The notes under the pieces were generated by a model that saw nothing but the letters and a program-made list of their open reading frames with translations, made no database searches and was not told where the DNA came from. DNA of 64,000 bases, taken from assembly GCA_020073445.1 (NCBI GenBank), contig JAIQFE010000003.1, forward strand, positions 1 through 64,000. The letters are read 5' to 3'. A program made the translations under genes and the position numbers. The DNA comes from Terriglobia bacterium. GTDB lineage: Bacteria > Acidobacteriota > Terriglobia > Bryobacterales > Bryobacteraceae. This document shows, piece by piece, positions 16,682 through 26,142 of this stretch (the first letter of the stretch is position 1; the number at the start of each line of letters is the position of its first letter).

Positions 16682-18685
16682 ATGGACCAACTGAATCGCC
16701 AGGAAGAAGCACCGCTTGAATCGTGGAAGGAAATCGCGGGGTATTTACAGAAAGACATCACTACGGTGCGACGCTGGGAACGCCGGGAAGGACTGCCCGT
16801 CCACCGGCATGCCCACCAAGACCGCAGTAGCGTCTACGCTTACTCCAGCGAGATCGACGCGTGGCGGGCGGGGAGGAAGGTAGTACCGGAACCAGCCCCC
16901 CGGCCGCTGTGGAAGATTCCAGCGTTCGCGCTGACGATGCTCTTATGTCTGGTGATGGTCGGCAATGGAGTCCGGCCCGTGGAGGCGCAAGGGGCCAAAG
17001 TCGCCGCGAAGCGGCTGGTCTGCTCCGGCGAGTGTGCAGATACTGAGGCGAGTCTCAGCGCGGACGGACGATCGGTACTCCTGACTGACTGGAATACTGG
17101 CGACCTCGCGATCTGGAAATCAGGGAGGCAGCATCGTTTGATGGCTAGAACGGGCTCCTACGATGACAAAGGCGATTCCGGCGCGTACGGCGAAAAGCCG
17201 CTCTTCTCTCCAGACATGCGGCAGATCGCCTACTTCTGGCTTCCTGAAAAAAATAAAGCGCAGCTGCGGGTCATGGCGAATGCAACGAGCGGCGAGAGCC
17301 GGATTCTGGTGGACAACCCTGAGTATGAGGACGTTATGCCCTCAGCATGGTCTCCAGATGGAAAATCCATCCTCGTCAACGTAAGCAAGCGATCCGACCG
17401 GACATGGCAGTTCGCGTGGGTTTCCGTCTCCGATGGCGCAGTGAAGCCGGTTGCATCTCTCGAATGGCGGGACCAGGGAGCGCCCAGTCTTTCTCCCGAT
17501 GGGCGCTATATCGCTTACGCCGCGTCGGCGGTGAATCCGAAGGCCGCGAATTCCAAGGACAGTGGTGACGTTCATATCTATCTCATGGCTTCCGACGGAT
17601 CGGGCGTGACAGAGCTCGTAAAAACCGCGGGGATAAATACGAATCCAATTTGGACCCCGGATGGAAAACACGTTCTCTTCGTGAGCGACCGGTCGGGCAG
17701 CCACGGCCTATGGTCGATTGCGGTACAAGACGGGAGATCTGTGGGACCCGCAACGCTGATTCGATCAGACACTGGAGAGATCTTCGGTATAGGTGTGCGC
17801 GGCGGGGCGTACTATTACGTGCAGAAGACGCCGGGTGTCGAATACGTCTCGTTCGCGGGGATGTCCCCGGCGGGGATGAAGAGCACTGAGCCGGCGCGAG
17901 AGAGTTTAGTCGGAATGCAGCCGAAGTGGTCGCCCGACGGGAAGTCCATATCGTTCATGCGGCGTCACCAGGGAAGCACAGACACGTTTGATCTGGTCAT
18001 TCAGTCGGTGGAGACCGGCGACGAAAAGATATACGCCGCTAACGTTCCCGCGCAGAGCAGGCCTGAGTGGTTTTACGACGGCCACAGCGTCAGAGTGCGG
18101 GTTGCCGAAACCGTATCTAGAATCGACGTCCAGACGGGCGATATCAAACCCCTTTCGAAGGCGGACGGATCTCTCTCTCCGACGGACCCGACAGTGTATC
18201 ACTTGAAAGCCGGCGCGGATGGAAGGCTTACTCAGATCGTGGCCGTGGATCTGAACACGGCTCAGGAGCGCGTGGTGTGGACCTTAACGCGAGCGAACGC
18301 GGATTTCCGCAGGGGCTCTGGAGCGCTGGCCCGCGATGGAAAAACAGTCGCCTTTATCCTTCGGGACCAGAATGAAATTCATCTCGCTAGCGTGCATACC
18401 GATGGAACCGGCTATCGCGAGACTCCGGTCCCCGGCGTGGTCAACAATGGCCGGATCGCCTGGACCGCAGACGGTCGAGGCCTTCTCTTTGTCCAATATC
18501 AAAACGATAAGAGCCGATTTCTGCGGGTGCCGGCGGAGGGCGGCCAGCCGGAGTTCACTGGGCTCGAAGTCGCGGGTAATGTGCAGTCCTGGGACGTGAG
18601 CCCGAACGGCACGCTGGCCTACACCACCAACAAAACACTGTGGGAGCTTTGGGCGCTCGATAATATCGCCGCAGCGCTGAAGTAA
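16682..18685 (+). CDS. HTH - membrane anchor - TolB-like beta-propeller protein
   Basis: Protein of 667 residues with an N-terminal helix-turn-helix of the MerR/excisionase kind (SWKEIAGYLQKDITTVRRWE at about 14-33), one transmembrane helix at about 77-94, and a large extracytoplasmic domain made of TolB/PD40 propeller repeats (for example SPDGKSI, SPDGRYIAY, TPDGKHVLF). It therefore resembles a membrane-bound one-component regulator that senses outside and binds DNA inside. The start ATG at 16682 has AGGAG 7 bases upstream; starts at 16604, 16610 and 16676 are in frame but lack a better site. No partner gene is adjacent. Confidence 0.82.
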   Translation: MDQLNRQEEAPLESWKEIAGYLQKDITTVRRWERREGLPVHRHAHQDRSSVYAYSSEIDAWRAGRKVVPEPAPRPLWKIPAFALTMLLCLVMVGNGVRPVEAQGAKVAAKRLVCSGECADTEASLSADGRSVLLTDWNTGDLAIWKSGRQHRLMARTGSYDDKGDSGAYGEKPLFSPDMRQIAYFWLPEKNKAQLRVMANATSGESRILVDNPEYEDVMPSAWSPDGKSILVNVSKRSDRTWQFAWVSVSDGAVKPVASLEWRDQGAPSLSPDGRYIAYAASAVNPKAANSKDSGDVHIYLMASDGSGVTELVKTAGINTNPIWTPDGKHVLFVSDRSGSHGLWSIAVQDGRSVGPATLIRSDTGEIFGIGVRGGAYYYVQKTPGVEYVSFAGMSPAGMKSTEPARESLVGMQPKWSPDGKSISFMRRHQGSTDTFDLVIQSVETGDEKIYAANVPAQSRPEWFYDGHSVRVRVAETVSRIDVQTGDIKPLSKADGSLSPTDPTVYHLKAGADGRLTQIVAVDLNTAQERVVWTLTRANADFRRGSGALARDGKTVAFILRDQNEIHLASVHTDGTGYRETPVPGVVNNGRIAWTADGRGLLFVQYQNDKSRFLRVPAEGGQPEFTGLEVAGNVQSWDVSPNGTLAYTTNKTLWELWALDNIAAALK

Positions 18686-19007
18686 GCGTTACGTTTCTCA
18701 AAAAACGCCCGCTTGCCTTCTACTAAGGTAGCCTCCTCTGCCTCAAGCGCAGTCAGGCCAAGTAATGCTGCTTCCGATAATGGTGGTTAACGGGCGCGAC
18801 ACAGCCCCATCGCACTGGACGATTCGCTCAGCGGAGTGGCGCGCTAAGACTACTGGAGTCGGATCGAACGAATCGGCCTTGAAGCGTTATCCAGTGGGCT
18901 GTCATGATTCCTTCCGAGCTTATACTGGGTGGCGATGCCGCTGTGCTCAAGAACGGGAGCGATCCCCTGGGGAGACTCGGGCGGCCAATTGGAGCCGTCG
19001 TCGCGAA
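18686..19007. other. Convergent intergenic region
   Basis: This 322-base spacer separates the plus-strand HTH/TolB gene from the 3' end of the minus-strand nitrate operon. Small open frames here have no recognisable product. A short CGTCGC/GCGACG hairpin lies near 18997-19016 at the operon's 3' end but has no T-run on the minus strand. Confidence 0.45.
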
Positions 19008-19274
19008 CTACGGCGACGATCCCGAGTCAACGGCGCCGCCCACCCTCCGCAGCTTCTCCAGGCGAATGACAAAAAGGCAGAGACCTCCGCAGGCGAGAAA
19101 TAGGACGCCGGAAATGACAGCGCCGGGCAGAGCTGCGTCGCCATGGCCGGCGAGATAAGCGTCCAGCGTCGCCGAGAGCAGCCACATCTGAACGACGAGG
19201 AGCAGGACGATGAGCGCCATCGCACCGTCGATGGCCGTGAGGCCTCGGGTTGGCGAGACACGGGGGCCGTTCAT
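19008..19274 (-). CDS. Small two-helix membrane protein (DUF6755-like)
   Basis: Protein of 88 residues with two predicted transmembrane helices (about 19-39 and 52-70) and a basic C-terminal tail. It resembles the DUF6755 family found beside Rieske proteins; the assignment is from memory of the pattern and is moderate. Its ATG overlaps the Rieske stop (ATGA), so it is the last gene of the seven-gene operon and is probably a membrane subunit or assembly partner of the Rieske/cytochrome b part. Confidence 0.65.
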   Translation of the reverse strand: MNGPRVSPTRGLTAIDGAMALIVLLLVVQMWLLSATLDAYLAGHGDAALPGAVISGVLFLACGGLCLFVIRLEKLRRVGGAVDSGSSP

Positions 19275-19819
19275 CGCGCTTCCCGTTCCGCTTCCATCCG
19301 AATTGCGACCAGATCCGTGCCGCGCCGCTCGAGAACCACCCGGGGTAAAGGTCGCGTCGGAGGCCCTTGAAGAACCGAGCCATCTTCGATGGAAAAATAC
19401 CCTTCATGGCATGGGCATTCGATGCGATGATGCGCTGGCGAGTAATACACCGCGCAAGAAAGATGTGTGCACTTCTGGCTGAATGCGACGTACCGGTCCT
19501 CACTGGTGCGCACCAGAATGCATTGGTCCTCCGGACCTGGATATTCGAACAGTTTCACTCCGTCCACGGGGATTTCTCCAGCGCGCGCGATAGCGCGTTC
19601 GGGATATGTGACGCGGGAGCGCAACCACGATTTCACCAGAATCCACGCGTTGCCAGCGAACATCGCCAAGCTGGTCAAGGTGAGGAACTTGGTGAGTTGC
19701 CGGCGGCTCACGTAGCGCTCGTCGGCCTTGTAGATAGAAAACTCCTCGCGCCACAGCGGGCGGTCACCAGTTCCAGCCCCCTGGTCAGGTGAGGTTTCCG
19801 TGGGTTTCTCAGGCTTCAT
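19271..19819 (-). CDS. Membrane-anchored Rieske [2Fe-2S] protein
   Basis: Electron-transfer protein of 182 residues. One N-terminal membrane helix lies at about 45-63 after a RRQLTK stretch, followed by a Rieske fold with box 1 CTHLSC (Cys117, His119, Cys122) and box 2 CPCHEG (Cys135, Cys137, His138). In Rieske proteins the first Cys and the His of each box bind the cluster and the other Cys pair forms a disulfide. The start ATG at 19819 has GGGAGG upstream and overlaps the ferredoxin stop by 11 bases. It probably carries electrons between the cytochrome b-like part of the NarK fusion and the ferredoxin/molybdoenzyme pair; which side of the membrane it faces is not certain. Confidence 0.9.
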   Translation of the reverse strand: MKPEKPTETSPDQGAGTGDRPLWREEFSIYKADERYVSRRQLTKFLTLTSLAMFAGNAWILVKSWLRSRVTYPERAIARAGEIPVDGVKLFEYPGPEDQCILVRTSEDRYVAFSQKCTHLSCAVYYSPAHHRIECPCHEGYFSIEDGSVLQGPPTRPLPRVVLERRGTDLVAIRMEAEREAR

Positions 19820-20396
19820 GGGATACTCCCTCCCACATATAATCAACAACGTCGATTGCGATTTCGTCGAGCCCGGCGGGCGCCATCATGAATACCTTAG
19901 TTCTCACCAGCTGCTGCCCAAAGCGGAAATCGTTCACGGGGTTTTCGCGGCGCGTGCGAGCGATCTCCTCCGGCCGCACGTAAGCCAGAGCCTGACTGGG
20001 ACAGACGGTGGCGCACATGGGACGCTTGCCAGCCGAGGTGCGGTCGTAGCACATGTCGCACTTCATCATCTGGTCGTACTCAGGCACCAGCTTGGGAATG
20101 CCGAAAGGACAGGCGAGTACGCAGTTCGAGCAAGCGATGCAGCGCGGTTTCAATGCCGATTGCACAACGCCATCCTCACCTATCTTGATTGCGTCTGCCG
20201 GACATACTTCGGCGCAGGTTGGATCATCGCAATGGAAGCAAACGAACGCCGCGCTGGCGATGGAGTTTGACCGGTCCAGGTAGTCGAAATTGATCATAGA
20301 GACGCCACGATGTGTCTCGCATTCCTCGCAAGCCTTGACGCAGGCCTGGCAGCCGATGCAGCGCGAGGGATCGACGAAAAACTCGTACCCGAACAT
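19809..20396 (-). CDS. Four-cluster [4Fe-4S] ferredoxin subunit (DmsB/NrfC type)
   Basis: Electron-transfer subunit of 195 residues with 16 cysteines arranged as four [4Fe-4S] sites: Cys13/16/19/23, Cys53/56/61/65, Cys86/89/92/96 and Cys113/116/128/132. This is the standard pattern of the iron-sulfur subunit of molybdopterin oxidoreductases. No signal peptide is present, so it should be cytoplasmic along with its partner. The ATG at 20396 overlaps the molybdoenzyme stop (ATGA), which sets the start; a longer in-frame version would add 11 residues inside that gene. Confidence 0.92.
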   Translation of the reverse strand: MFGYEFFVDPSRCIGCQACVKACEECETHRGVSMINFDYLDRSNSIASAAFVCFHCDDPTCAEVCPADAIKIGEDGVVQSALKPRCIACSNCVLACPFGIPKLVPEYDQMMKCDMCYDRTSAGKRPMCATVCPSQALAYVRPEEIARTRRENPVNDFRFGQQLVRTKVFMMAPAGLDEIAIDVVDYMWEGVSHEA

Positions 20397-22612
20397 CAGC
20401 GCGGCCCTCCGTTTGGGTTCGTCGCCCACTCAGGAACGTGCTCGGCCTTGCGAATGCGGCAGGCCGACACCTTGAATTCAGGGATCTTACTGCGTGGGTC
20501 GAGCGTGCGGTGGGTGAGTTTGTTGGCGCTCTGTTCATCCGCCCAGTGGTAAGGAACGAAGACCGTGTCCGGGCGAATCGTCTTAACGATCATGGCGCGC
20601 AACGTCAGTTCTGCACGGCGGGAAGTGATAGTTACCCAATCGCCGTCCACGATGCCGTGGCCTTCAGCAAGGCGCGGATGGATCTCGGCGCGCGGCTCCG
20701 GATATATATCCACGAGACCGCCGATCCGTCGTGTCTGGGCGCCAGAAAGGTACTGGCTGACTACGCGACCCGTGGTGAAGTACAGAGGGAAATCCTCGGC
20801 AACAGGATCGCCGCTCTCCCTCCACTCGGTCACTTGGAAGCGGCACTTGCCGTCCGGAAACAGCGAAACGCCCCCTTCCATCAGCCTCGGCGTACCAGGG
20901 TGATTTTCCGACGGACACGGCCAAAACACGCCCATCTCGCGATCGATTCTTTCGTAAGTGATGCCGTAGTAATCGGCGATACCGCCGCGCGAGGCTTCGC
21001 GCAATTCATCGAAGATTTCGCGCGTAGACTGGAACGGGAAATAGCGCTCCTTTCCCAGGCGCCGCGCCAGCTCACAGATGATTCGCGAATCGCCCCACGC
21101 ATTCGCCGGGGGATCGACCGCTTTGCGAATGTGAAGCACCCGACCTTCGGTATTGCAGGTCACCCCCTCCTCCTCTTCCTGAAGACTTCCAGCCAACACG
21201 ACGTCGGCATGGCGGGCCGTCTCGGAAAGAAAGAAATCGATCACGCCGAAGAACTCCAGCCGGTTGAGCGCCTCCTTGGTATATTCGGCGTGCGGCAGCG
21301 AAACCGTCGGATTGAAACAAATCGATAGAAGGCCCTTGATCTCGCCCTCATGAATCGCGTTCATGATCTCCTGTGCGGAGTAGCCGGCCTGTGGCAATTC
21401 GTCAGGCTGAATACCCCAGACACGGGCCACGTGCTCCCGGGCGGCTGGATCATGGATCGAACGCGCCCCCGGCAACTGGTCGCATTTCTGGCCGTGCTCG
21501 CGGCCTCCCTGGCCGTTACCCTGGCCGGTGATCATGGCGCATCCGCAGCCTTCGCGCCCAATTTTCCCAGTAGCGAGCGTGAGATTGATTAGCGCCAGCA
21601 CATTCTCGACACCTTTCGATTGATGTTCCAGCCCACGTGCGTGCAGCGCGACACTCCGCGGGCCTTGGGCAAACCATTGGGCGGCGAGTTCAATGGCTTC
21701 GGGAGGCACTCCGGTGCGCTCCGCCACCGAACGCAGATCATAGGATTTGACGGACTCAGCCACTTCATCGAATCCCGTGGTGTGCACGGCAATGAAATTG
21801 CGATCTTCCAAACCATCCCGCAGCACCACGTGCAGCATTCCCATCAGGAGCACCAGGTCCGTTCCAGGCCGGAGGGGCAAATACAGGTCCGCATTGCGTG
21901 AGATGGGCGTAAAGCGTGGGTCCGCGACAATCAGTCGCGCACCGTGATCGCGCGCGCGCCAAATGTAGTCCGTAGTGATCGGCGCACATTCTCCCACGTT
22001 GGCGCCGATGCAGAAGACTACGTCGGCTTGGGCGATGTCGCTCCACGGAATCGGGCTGCGGTCTACGTTGAAGGCGAGTTTATACGCCACGCCCGCCGAA
22101 ACCATGCACAGGCGTCCGTTGTAATCGATGTGGCGCGTGCCCAGAGCCACACGCGCAAACTTCCCCATCAGGTATGCCTTCTCGGTGATCAGTGATGCTC
22201 CGCCAAACACAGCCACCGAGTCTTTCCCATACTTTGCCTGGATCTCCTGGAGACGCTGCACCGTAAGATCAAGCGCCTCCTCCCATCCTGCTTTGCGGAA
22301 ACCTCCGCGGGTGCGAATGAGCGGATCAAGAAGGCGGTCGGGATGATTCGACTGGAGGTAACGCTTGACACCCTTGGGACACAGTTTGCCCTCATTAAAA
22401 GGAAACTCTTCCCACGGCTCGAACCCGATCACGGAGTTCCCGCGCACCTTCAGTTGGATTCCGCATTGCTGACCACAGAAGCAGCAGTGCGTTTTCACCA
22501 GGCGTTCAGCTGGATTTCGAGACTCCTCTTGCCAACCACCGGGAGGCACTCGCTGCGGATGAGGGCCGAATTCCGCGGTCAGTTGCTGAAGGTCCACTGG
22601 GGGCTTAGCCAC
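20396..22612 (-). CDS. NarB/NasA-like molybdopterin oxidoreductase (probable nitrate reductase)
   Basis: Catalytic subunit of 738 residues. An N-terminal [4Fe-4S] site is formed by Cys43-x2-Cys46-x3-Cys50-x27-Cys78. The motif GRLCMVSA supplies a Cys as probable molybdenum ligand, as in NapA/NasA/NarB enzymes. The C-terminal molydopterin dinucleotide-binding domain is present ([22 protein letters not shown]). There is no Tat signal, so it should act in the cytoplasm. The GTG start at 22612 has AGGAG 7 bases upstream and overlaps the NarK fusion gene by 8 bases; longer frames would extend far into that gene. The NarK partner makes nitrate the most likely substrate; a formate dehydrogenase-like role is the main alternative. 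Confidence 0.85.
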   Translation of the reverse strand: MAKPPVDLQQLTAEFGPHPQRVPPGGWQEESRNPAERLVKTHCCFCGQQCGIQLKVRGNSVIGFEPWEEFPFNEGKLCPKGVKRYLQSNHPDRLLDPLIRTRGGFRKAGWEEALDLTVQRLQEIQAKYGKDSVAVFGGASLITEKAYLMGKFARVALGTRHIDYNGRLCMVSAGVAYKLAFNVDRSPIPWSDIAQADVVFCIGANVGECAPITTDYIWRARDHGARLIVADPRFTPISRNADLYLPLRPGTDLVLLMGMLHVVLRDGLEDRNFIAVHTTGFDEVAESVKSYDLRSVAERTGVPPEAIELAAQWFAQGPRSVALHARGLEHQSKGVENVLALINLTLATGKIGREGCGCAMITGQGNGQGGREHGQKCDQLPGARSIHDPAAREHVARVWGIQPDELPQAGYSAQEIMNAIHEGEIKGLLSICFNPTVSLPHAEYTKEALNRLEFFGVIDFFLSETARHADVVLAGSLQEEEEGVTCNTEGRVLHIRKAVDPPANAWGDSRIICELARRLGKERYFPFQSTREIFDELREASRGGIADYYGITYERIDREMGVFWPCPSENHPGTPRLMEGGVSLFPDGKCRFQVTEWRESGDPVAEDFPLYFTTGRVVSQYLSGAQTRRIGGLVDIYPEPRAEIHPRLAEGHGIVDGDWVTITSRRAELTLRAMIVKTIRPDTVFVPYHWADEQSANKLTHRTLDPRSKIPEFKVSACRIRKAEHVPEWATNPNGGPR

Positions 22613-24797
22613 GCGACTGCTCCTTGGCACGAAGTTGTGCTCCGGCGAGCGTCTTCCGTTTGCACGTGGGACACAGCGCCTGCCAATGCCCCGCGCCCCC
22701 CCCGATCTGGTAGTTAAATCCCACTTGAGGAAGCACGCGTCGCAGGTCGTCGATGTGCATTCGAGAGGCAAAGCGCTGGCCGCATCGCACGCATTGAGCG
22801 CGCTCGCCTGCATCCCCAACTTCCTGATACAGCTTCACACCCAGTTGCGCGGGACGCTGGAAAATATGAAAAAACTTGCCGAATGGTAAATAGAGCAGAC
22901 CAGCGACAACGGTGATGGCGTGAAGAATCGACAGAAAACTGTATCCCACGCCGCGCAACCACTCCTGCGAGGCCGTGAGTGCCAGACCACTAATCGAAAT
23001 GGCGAACAGGATCGTCAGCGGGAAAAAGTCCATGGCAAAGGATTGCAGTGGCTGCGCTCCCTGATCTCGCATGCGCCGCCACAGTGAAAGTCCGATGCCG
23101 GCCAATACCAGGACTGCCGCGATATCCAGACCGTGGAACAGGAGACTCGAAACCAGGGTACGGATCCGGAATTCTCCCGCCGGAAATCCGAACAGATACG
23201 TGACGTAAATCATCTGATCGTCGGGCCGGCTGCGGAAGGCAATCCATCCGAAGACCAGCGGAAACGTGATAACCACCGCCAGCAGGCAGCCCCAGAAGAT
23301 GCATTGGTGCATCCACCAGCGTAGTGCCGATCGGCGTTGGATGAAGCGCTGTCCCACCAAGTGGGTGGCAGAAGTACGGACGATCGTTATGATGCTGCCG
23401 ATGCCGCGCGTATGCAGGAGTTGCCATCCCCGTTCCCAATAGAGGCGCGTCGGCGGTTTCTCCAGCCATACATTGTAGTGATACACCACGCCCCACGTGG
23501 CGAAAATCACCGCGAACGTGTAGATCACCAGCGCGGGGTCGAGATTCGCGAGGTTCCTGGAACCAACCACGATGGCGGCGATGAGCACTGCCGTCCAGAG
23601 TGTCGCCCAGGCACTGGCCCGCAAGCGCTCAAAGTTCCGGCTGGATACCATCGCCGTGCGATCGCGCGGGAGGAAAACACGATTATTGACGATCCACAGC
23701 ACAAACGCTGTGAGCGCCAGGAGCACGAAACCGGGCCAGATCATCCCGAGACGGTCGCGGAAGAATCCTAACAAGAGTGGCGGGAAGAATCCGCCCAGGC
23801 CGCCCATGGCGCCGACTAATCCGGTGACCGTGCCGGTTTCGGCGGCGAAGTATTGCGGAACGAGTTTAAAGACCGCCCCGCTTCCCGCGCCCAATAGAGC
23901 CGCGCACCCCAACGCGCCCACGGTAAACGGGACCATGGACGGCCACGCCAGCAACAGCGCGAACGGCACGACGCCCAGAAATACCAGCGAGAGAACGTGT
24001 GCACCGCCGATGCGGTCCGAAAGCCACCCGCCGATGGGGCGCGTTCCGGTGGCCAGCAGAACGAAGCCGGCGGTGCGGAATCCGGCGTCCGCGGCGGTCA
24101 ACTGGAACTCCTGCCGAAGCAGCGCCGGAAGGTAGATCGAGAACGCGACGAATCCGCCGAAAGTCAGAAAATAGAACGCCGAGAGAACCCATGCTAGGCG
24201 TTCTCGGCCGAGCAGCGCAAGCATCGCTCCCAGTTTCCGCGGCGGCGCCGTCGCGGGCGCGTTGCGAGCGGACAGAGCGAATACCGCGGCCCAGATCACC
24301 AAAAGAACCGAGACACTACGAAAGACGGTCTCCCATCCGAAGCGCGCCGCTAAAAGCGGCCCGAGAAAGACCACCACGGATTGCCCGGCGTTGCCGAGGC
24401 CGTAGACGCCCAATGCCGTGCCCTGTTGCTCACGCCCGAACCACGGCGATACGAAACCGACGCCGACGGCGAATGACGATCCGGCCATGCCGAGTAAGAA
24501 TCCGACCACCAGCAGCATGGAATAACTCGACACAACCGGCGCCAGGAGCGGCGGAATCGCCGAGAATAACAGCAAGCCGGAGAAGACGGCTCGTCCTTTC
24601 CAGTGGTCCGTGAGAAGACCCATGGGAATGCGGGCCAGCGACCCGAGAAGCACGGGGGCTGCGATTAGAAATGCGGTCTGGCTGGCGCTGAGGTTATAGA
24701 TCTCGCGGAAGCGCGTCGCGAATGCACTGATCAGGCCCCACGCCGCAAAGCAGATCGCAAACGATATGGTGCCGAGCGCGAGCTGGCGATTGGCCAT
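22605..24797 (-). CDS. NarK-type nitrate/nitrite transporter fused to NarI-like cytochrome b domain with zinc-ribbon tail
   Basis: Membrane protein of 730 residues. Residues 1 to about 375 are a 12-helix MFS transporter with NarK signatures (GNAGQSVVVFLGP at 135-147 and GAMGGLGGFFPP at 329-340) and conserved arginines in RIPMG and TRPIGGW. Residues about 395-650 form additional helices with His497, His555, His626 and His644 in helix positions like those of haem-binding quinol-oxidising cytochrome b subunits (NarI/HdrE type). The tail has CxxC at 669-672 and CPTC at 709-712, a zinc-ribbon or rubredoxin-like site. The gene is 13 bases after nnrS. The design suggests one polypeptide that imports nitrate and passes quinol electrons to the downstream Rieske/ferredoxin/molybdoenzyme. 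Fusion is intact with no frameshift. Confidence 0.87.
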   Translation of the reverse strand: MANRQLALGTISFAICFAAWGLISAFATRFREIYNLSASQTAFLIAAPVLLGSLARIPMGLLTDHWKGRAVFSGLLLFSAIPPLLAPVVSSYSMLLVVGFLLGMAGSSFAVGVGFVSPWFGREQQGTALGVYGLGNAGQSVVVFLGPLLAARFGWETVFRSVSVLLVIWAAVFALSARNAPATAPPRKLGAMLALLGRERLAWVLSAFYFLTFGGFVAFSIYLPALLRQEFQLTAADAGFRTAGFVLLATGTRPIGGWLSDRIGGAHVLSLVFLGVVPFALLLAWPSMVPFTVGALGCAALLGAGSGAVFKLVPQYFAAETGTVTGLVGAMGGLGGFFPPLLLGFFRDRLGMIWPGFVLLALTAFVLWIVNNRVFLPRDRTAMVSSRNFERLRASAWATLWTAVLIAAIVVGSRNLANLDPALVIYTFAVIFATWGVVYHYNVWLEKPPTRLYWERGWQLLHTRGIGSIITIVRTSATHLVGQRFIQRRSALRWWMHQCIFWGCLLAVVITFPLVFGWIAFRSRPDDQMIYVTYLFGFPAGEFRIRTLVSSLLFHGLDIAAVLVLAGIGLSLWRRMRDQGAQPLQSFAMDFFPLTILFAISISGLALTASQEWLRGVGYSFLSILHAITVVAGLLYLPFGKFFHIFQRPAQLGVKLYQEVGDAGERAQCVRCGQRFASRMHIDDLRRVLPQVGFNYQIGGGAGHWQALCPTCKRKTLAGAQLRAKEQSRG

Positions 24798-24810
24798 CTG
24801 TCTGCACTCG

Positions 24811-26142
24811 TCAGCTTATCGCAACCGCCGGTTGCAGGTGAGCCGGAGGTTGGAGCAAGGTCAGCGCCAGGTTCACGGCGAACAAGCCGACCGCCAGCAG
24901 TTCGATTACGCCGGAACACGGGAGCACATGCCAGGCGACCCGCACGTTATTCTCATACGCTGGGATCTCGGACGCGACGCGCAACACGCAGCCGACGTTG
25001 AGCGCAGCCAGCGAAGCCAGCATCAGGCGGGGGCTGTACAGGACGCGCGCACCGCAGAAGGCGGGCAGAATCCGCTGGCCGATCGCGAACACCATGGTCG
25101 AGAGAAATCCGACGGTGAGCGCGTGCCGCGACGCGCCCCAGATGCCGCCACTCACATCGCTCCAGGATGCGCGCACCGACAGAGCTGCGGCGACCAGCAG
25201 CCACACGTACGCTAGTCGCACAAAGAACGGAAAGCTCGGATGCACGCCCGTGGTCTTCGCCGAACGGACGGAAGGCTCAGCAATGCGTAGTGCGAAAACG
25301 GCGGCCAGCGCTGCGAACGGAAGCAGAGCCGCGAACCAGGTGAGTCGACCGGAAAATTCCATCAGAATCGCTGCCCACCCGAGGCCCAGAGCGAAAAACA
25401 GAAATCTCGGCCGCGGCTGGTCGAGTCCCAGAAAGACGGGCAGCCAACGCGCGTTGAATCCCCATACAGCAGGAACCAAGAAGCCCCACGTCGCGAGCGT
25501 CACCAGCCGCTGGTCAGACACGTGTCCCAGTGTGGGTCCCGTGTTGTCAATGGAAGCCTGAAGAGTTGCGATAAGATTCATTGCCAGCGTTACCAGAAAT
25601 CCGAGCGTCGAGCCGATCACCATTAGCATCCACGGCTCAGGTCTGCGAGGGGTTGCCGTAGCCCCTCCTGCCGGCGTCGGAGGCCGATGACTGGAGACAG
25701 TCCGGAAGAACACCAGAAACGCCGCCAATTCCAACAGCCCAGAGAGCGGCAGCAGGATTCTCCACTGCCAACCCGCAACGCCCGCGAACCAGCGCAACGT
25801 GATCCCGGTGGCCCATAGACCGAAGCAAGTCCATCCGCGCGGGATGGCGAAGGCGGGCAGATGGCCCATCTTGGTCAGAGAATAAAACCCGATGCCTAGG
25901 ATGAACGTCCCGATCCACCCGAAGATCTGAGCGTGTCCGTGAGCTTGCAGAAAAGCCGGAGAGAGACTATCGAGCGCGTGCCGGCTGCTGATCGAAATTA
26001 GGTTCCAGACCCCTAGAAACGTACCTGGCAGCAGCAGGAACAGGAGGCCCGTAAGGATGTAGCAGACCAACATGCGCTGCATCTTTAATTCGCGCTCAAC
26101 GAGAGTGGCCGGGCCCGTGCCGATCTGGCTAGTGGTGCTCAT
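24811..26142 (-). CDS. nnrS: NnrS family haem-copper membrane protein
   Basis: Integral membrane protein of 443 residues with about 12 helices. The histidines in HGHAQIFGWIGTFILG (about 67-82) and RHALTVGFLSTMVFAIGQRILP (about 337-358) match the NnrS family, a haem- and copper-containing protein that protects against nitric oxide stress and is often co-regulated with denitrification genes. It overlaps the ric stop codon by 14 bases and precedes the NarK fusion by 13 bases. Its presence implies that nitric oxide forms during the pathway this operon encodes. Confidence 0.85.
   Translation of the reverse strand: MSTTSQIGTGPATLVERELKMQRMLVCYILTGLLFLLLPGTFLGVWNLISISSRHALDSLSPAFLQAHGHAQIFGWIGTFILGIGFYSLTKMGHLPAFAIPRGWTCFGLWATGITLRWFAGVAGWQWRILLPLSGLLELAAFLVFFRTVSSHRPPTPAGGATATPRRPEPWMLMVIGSTLGFLVTLAMNLIATLQASIDNTGPTLGHVSDQRLVTLATWGFLVPAVWGFNARWLPVFLGLDQPRPRFLFFALGLGWAAILMEFSGRLTWFAALLPFAALAAVFALRIAEPSVRSAKTTGVHPSFPFFVRLAYVWLLVAAALSVRASWSDVSGGIWGASRHALTVGFLSTMVFAIGQRILPAFCGARVLYSPRLMLASLAALNVGCVLRVASEIPAYENNVRVAWHVLPCSGVIELLAVGLFAVNLALTLLQPPAHLQPAVAIS

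Noticed and set aside
18997-19016. CGTCGC/GCGACG hairpin at the operon end as a terminator
   Set aside because: No T-run on the minus strand and it lies within the last codons of the DUF6755-like gene.
18765-19103. Plus-strand open frame of 112 codons
   Set aside because: Overlaps the 3' end of the nitrate operon and has random-like composition.
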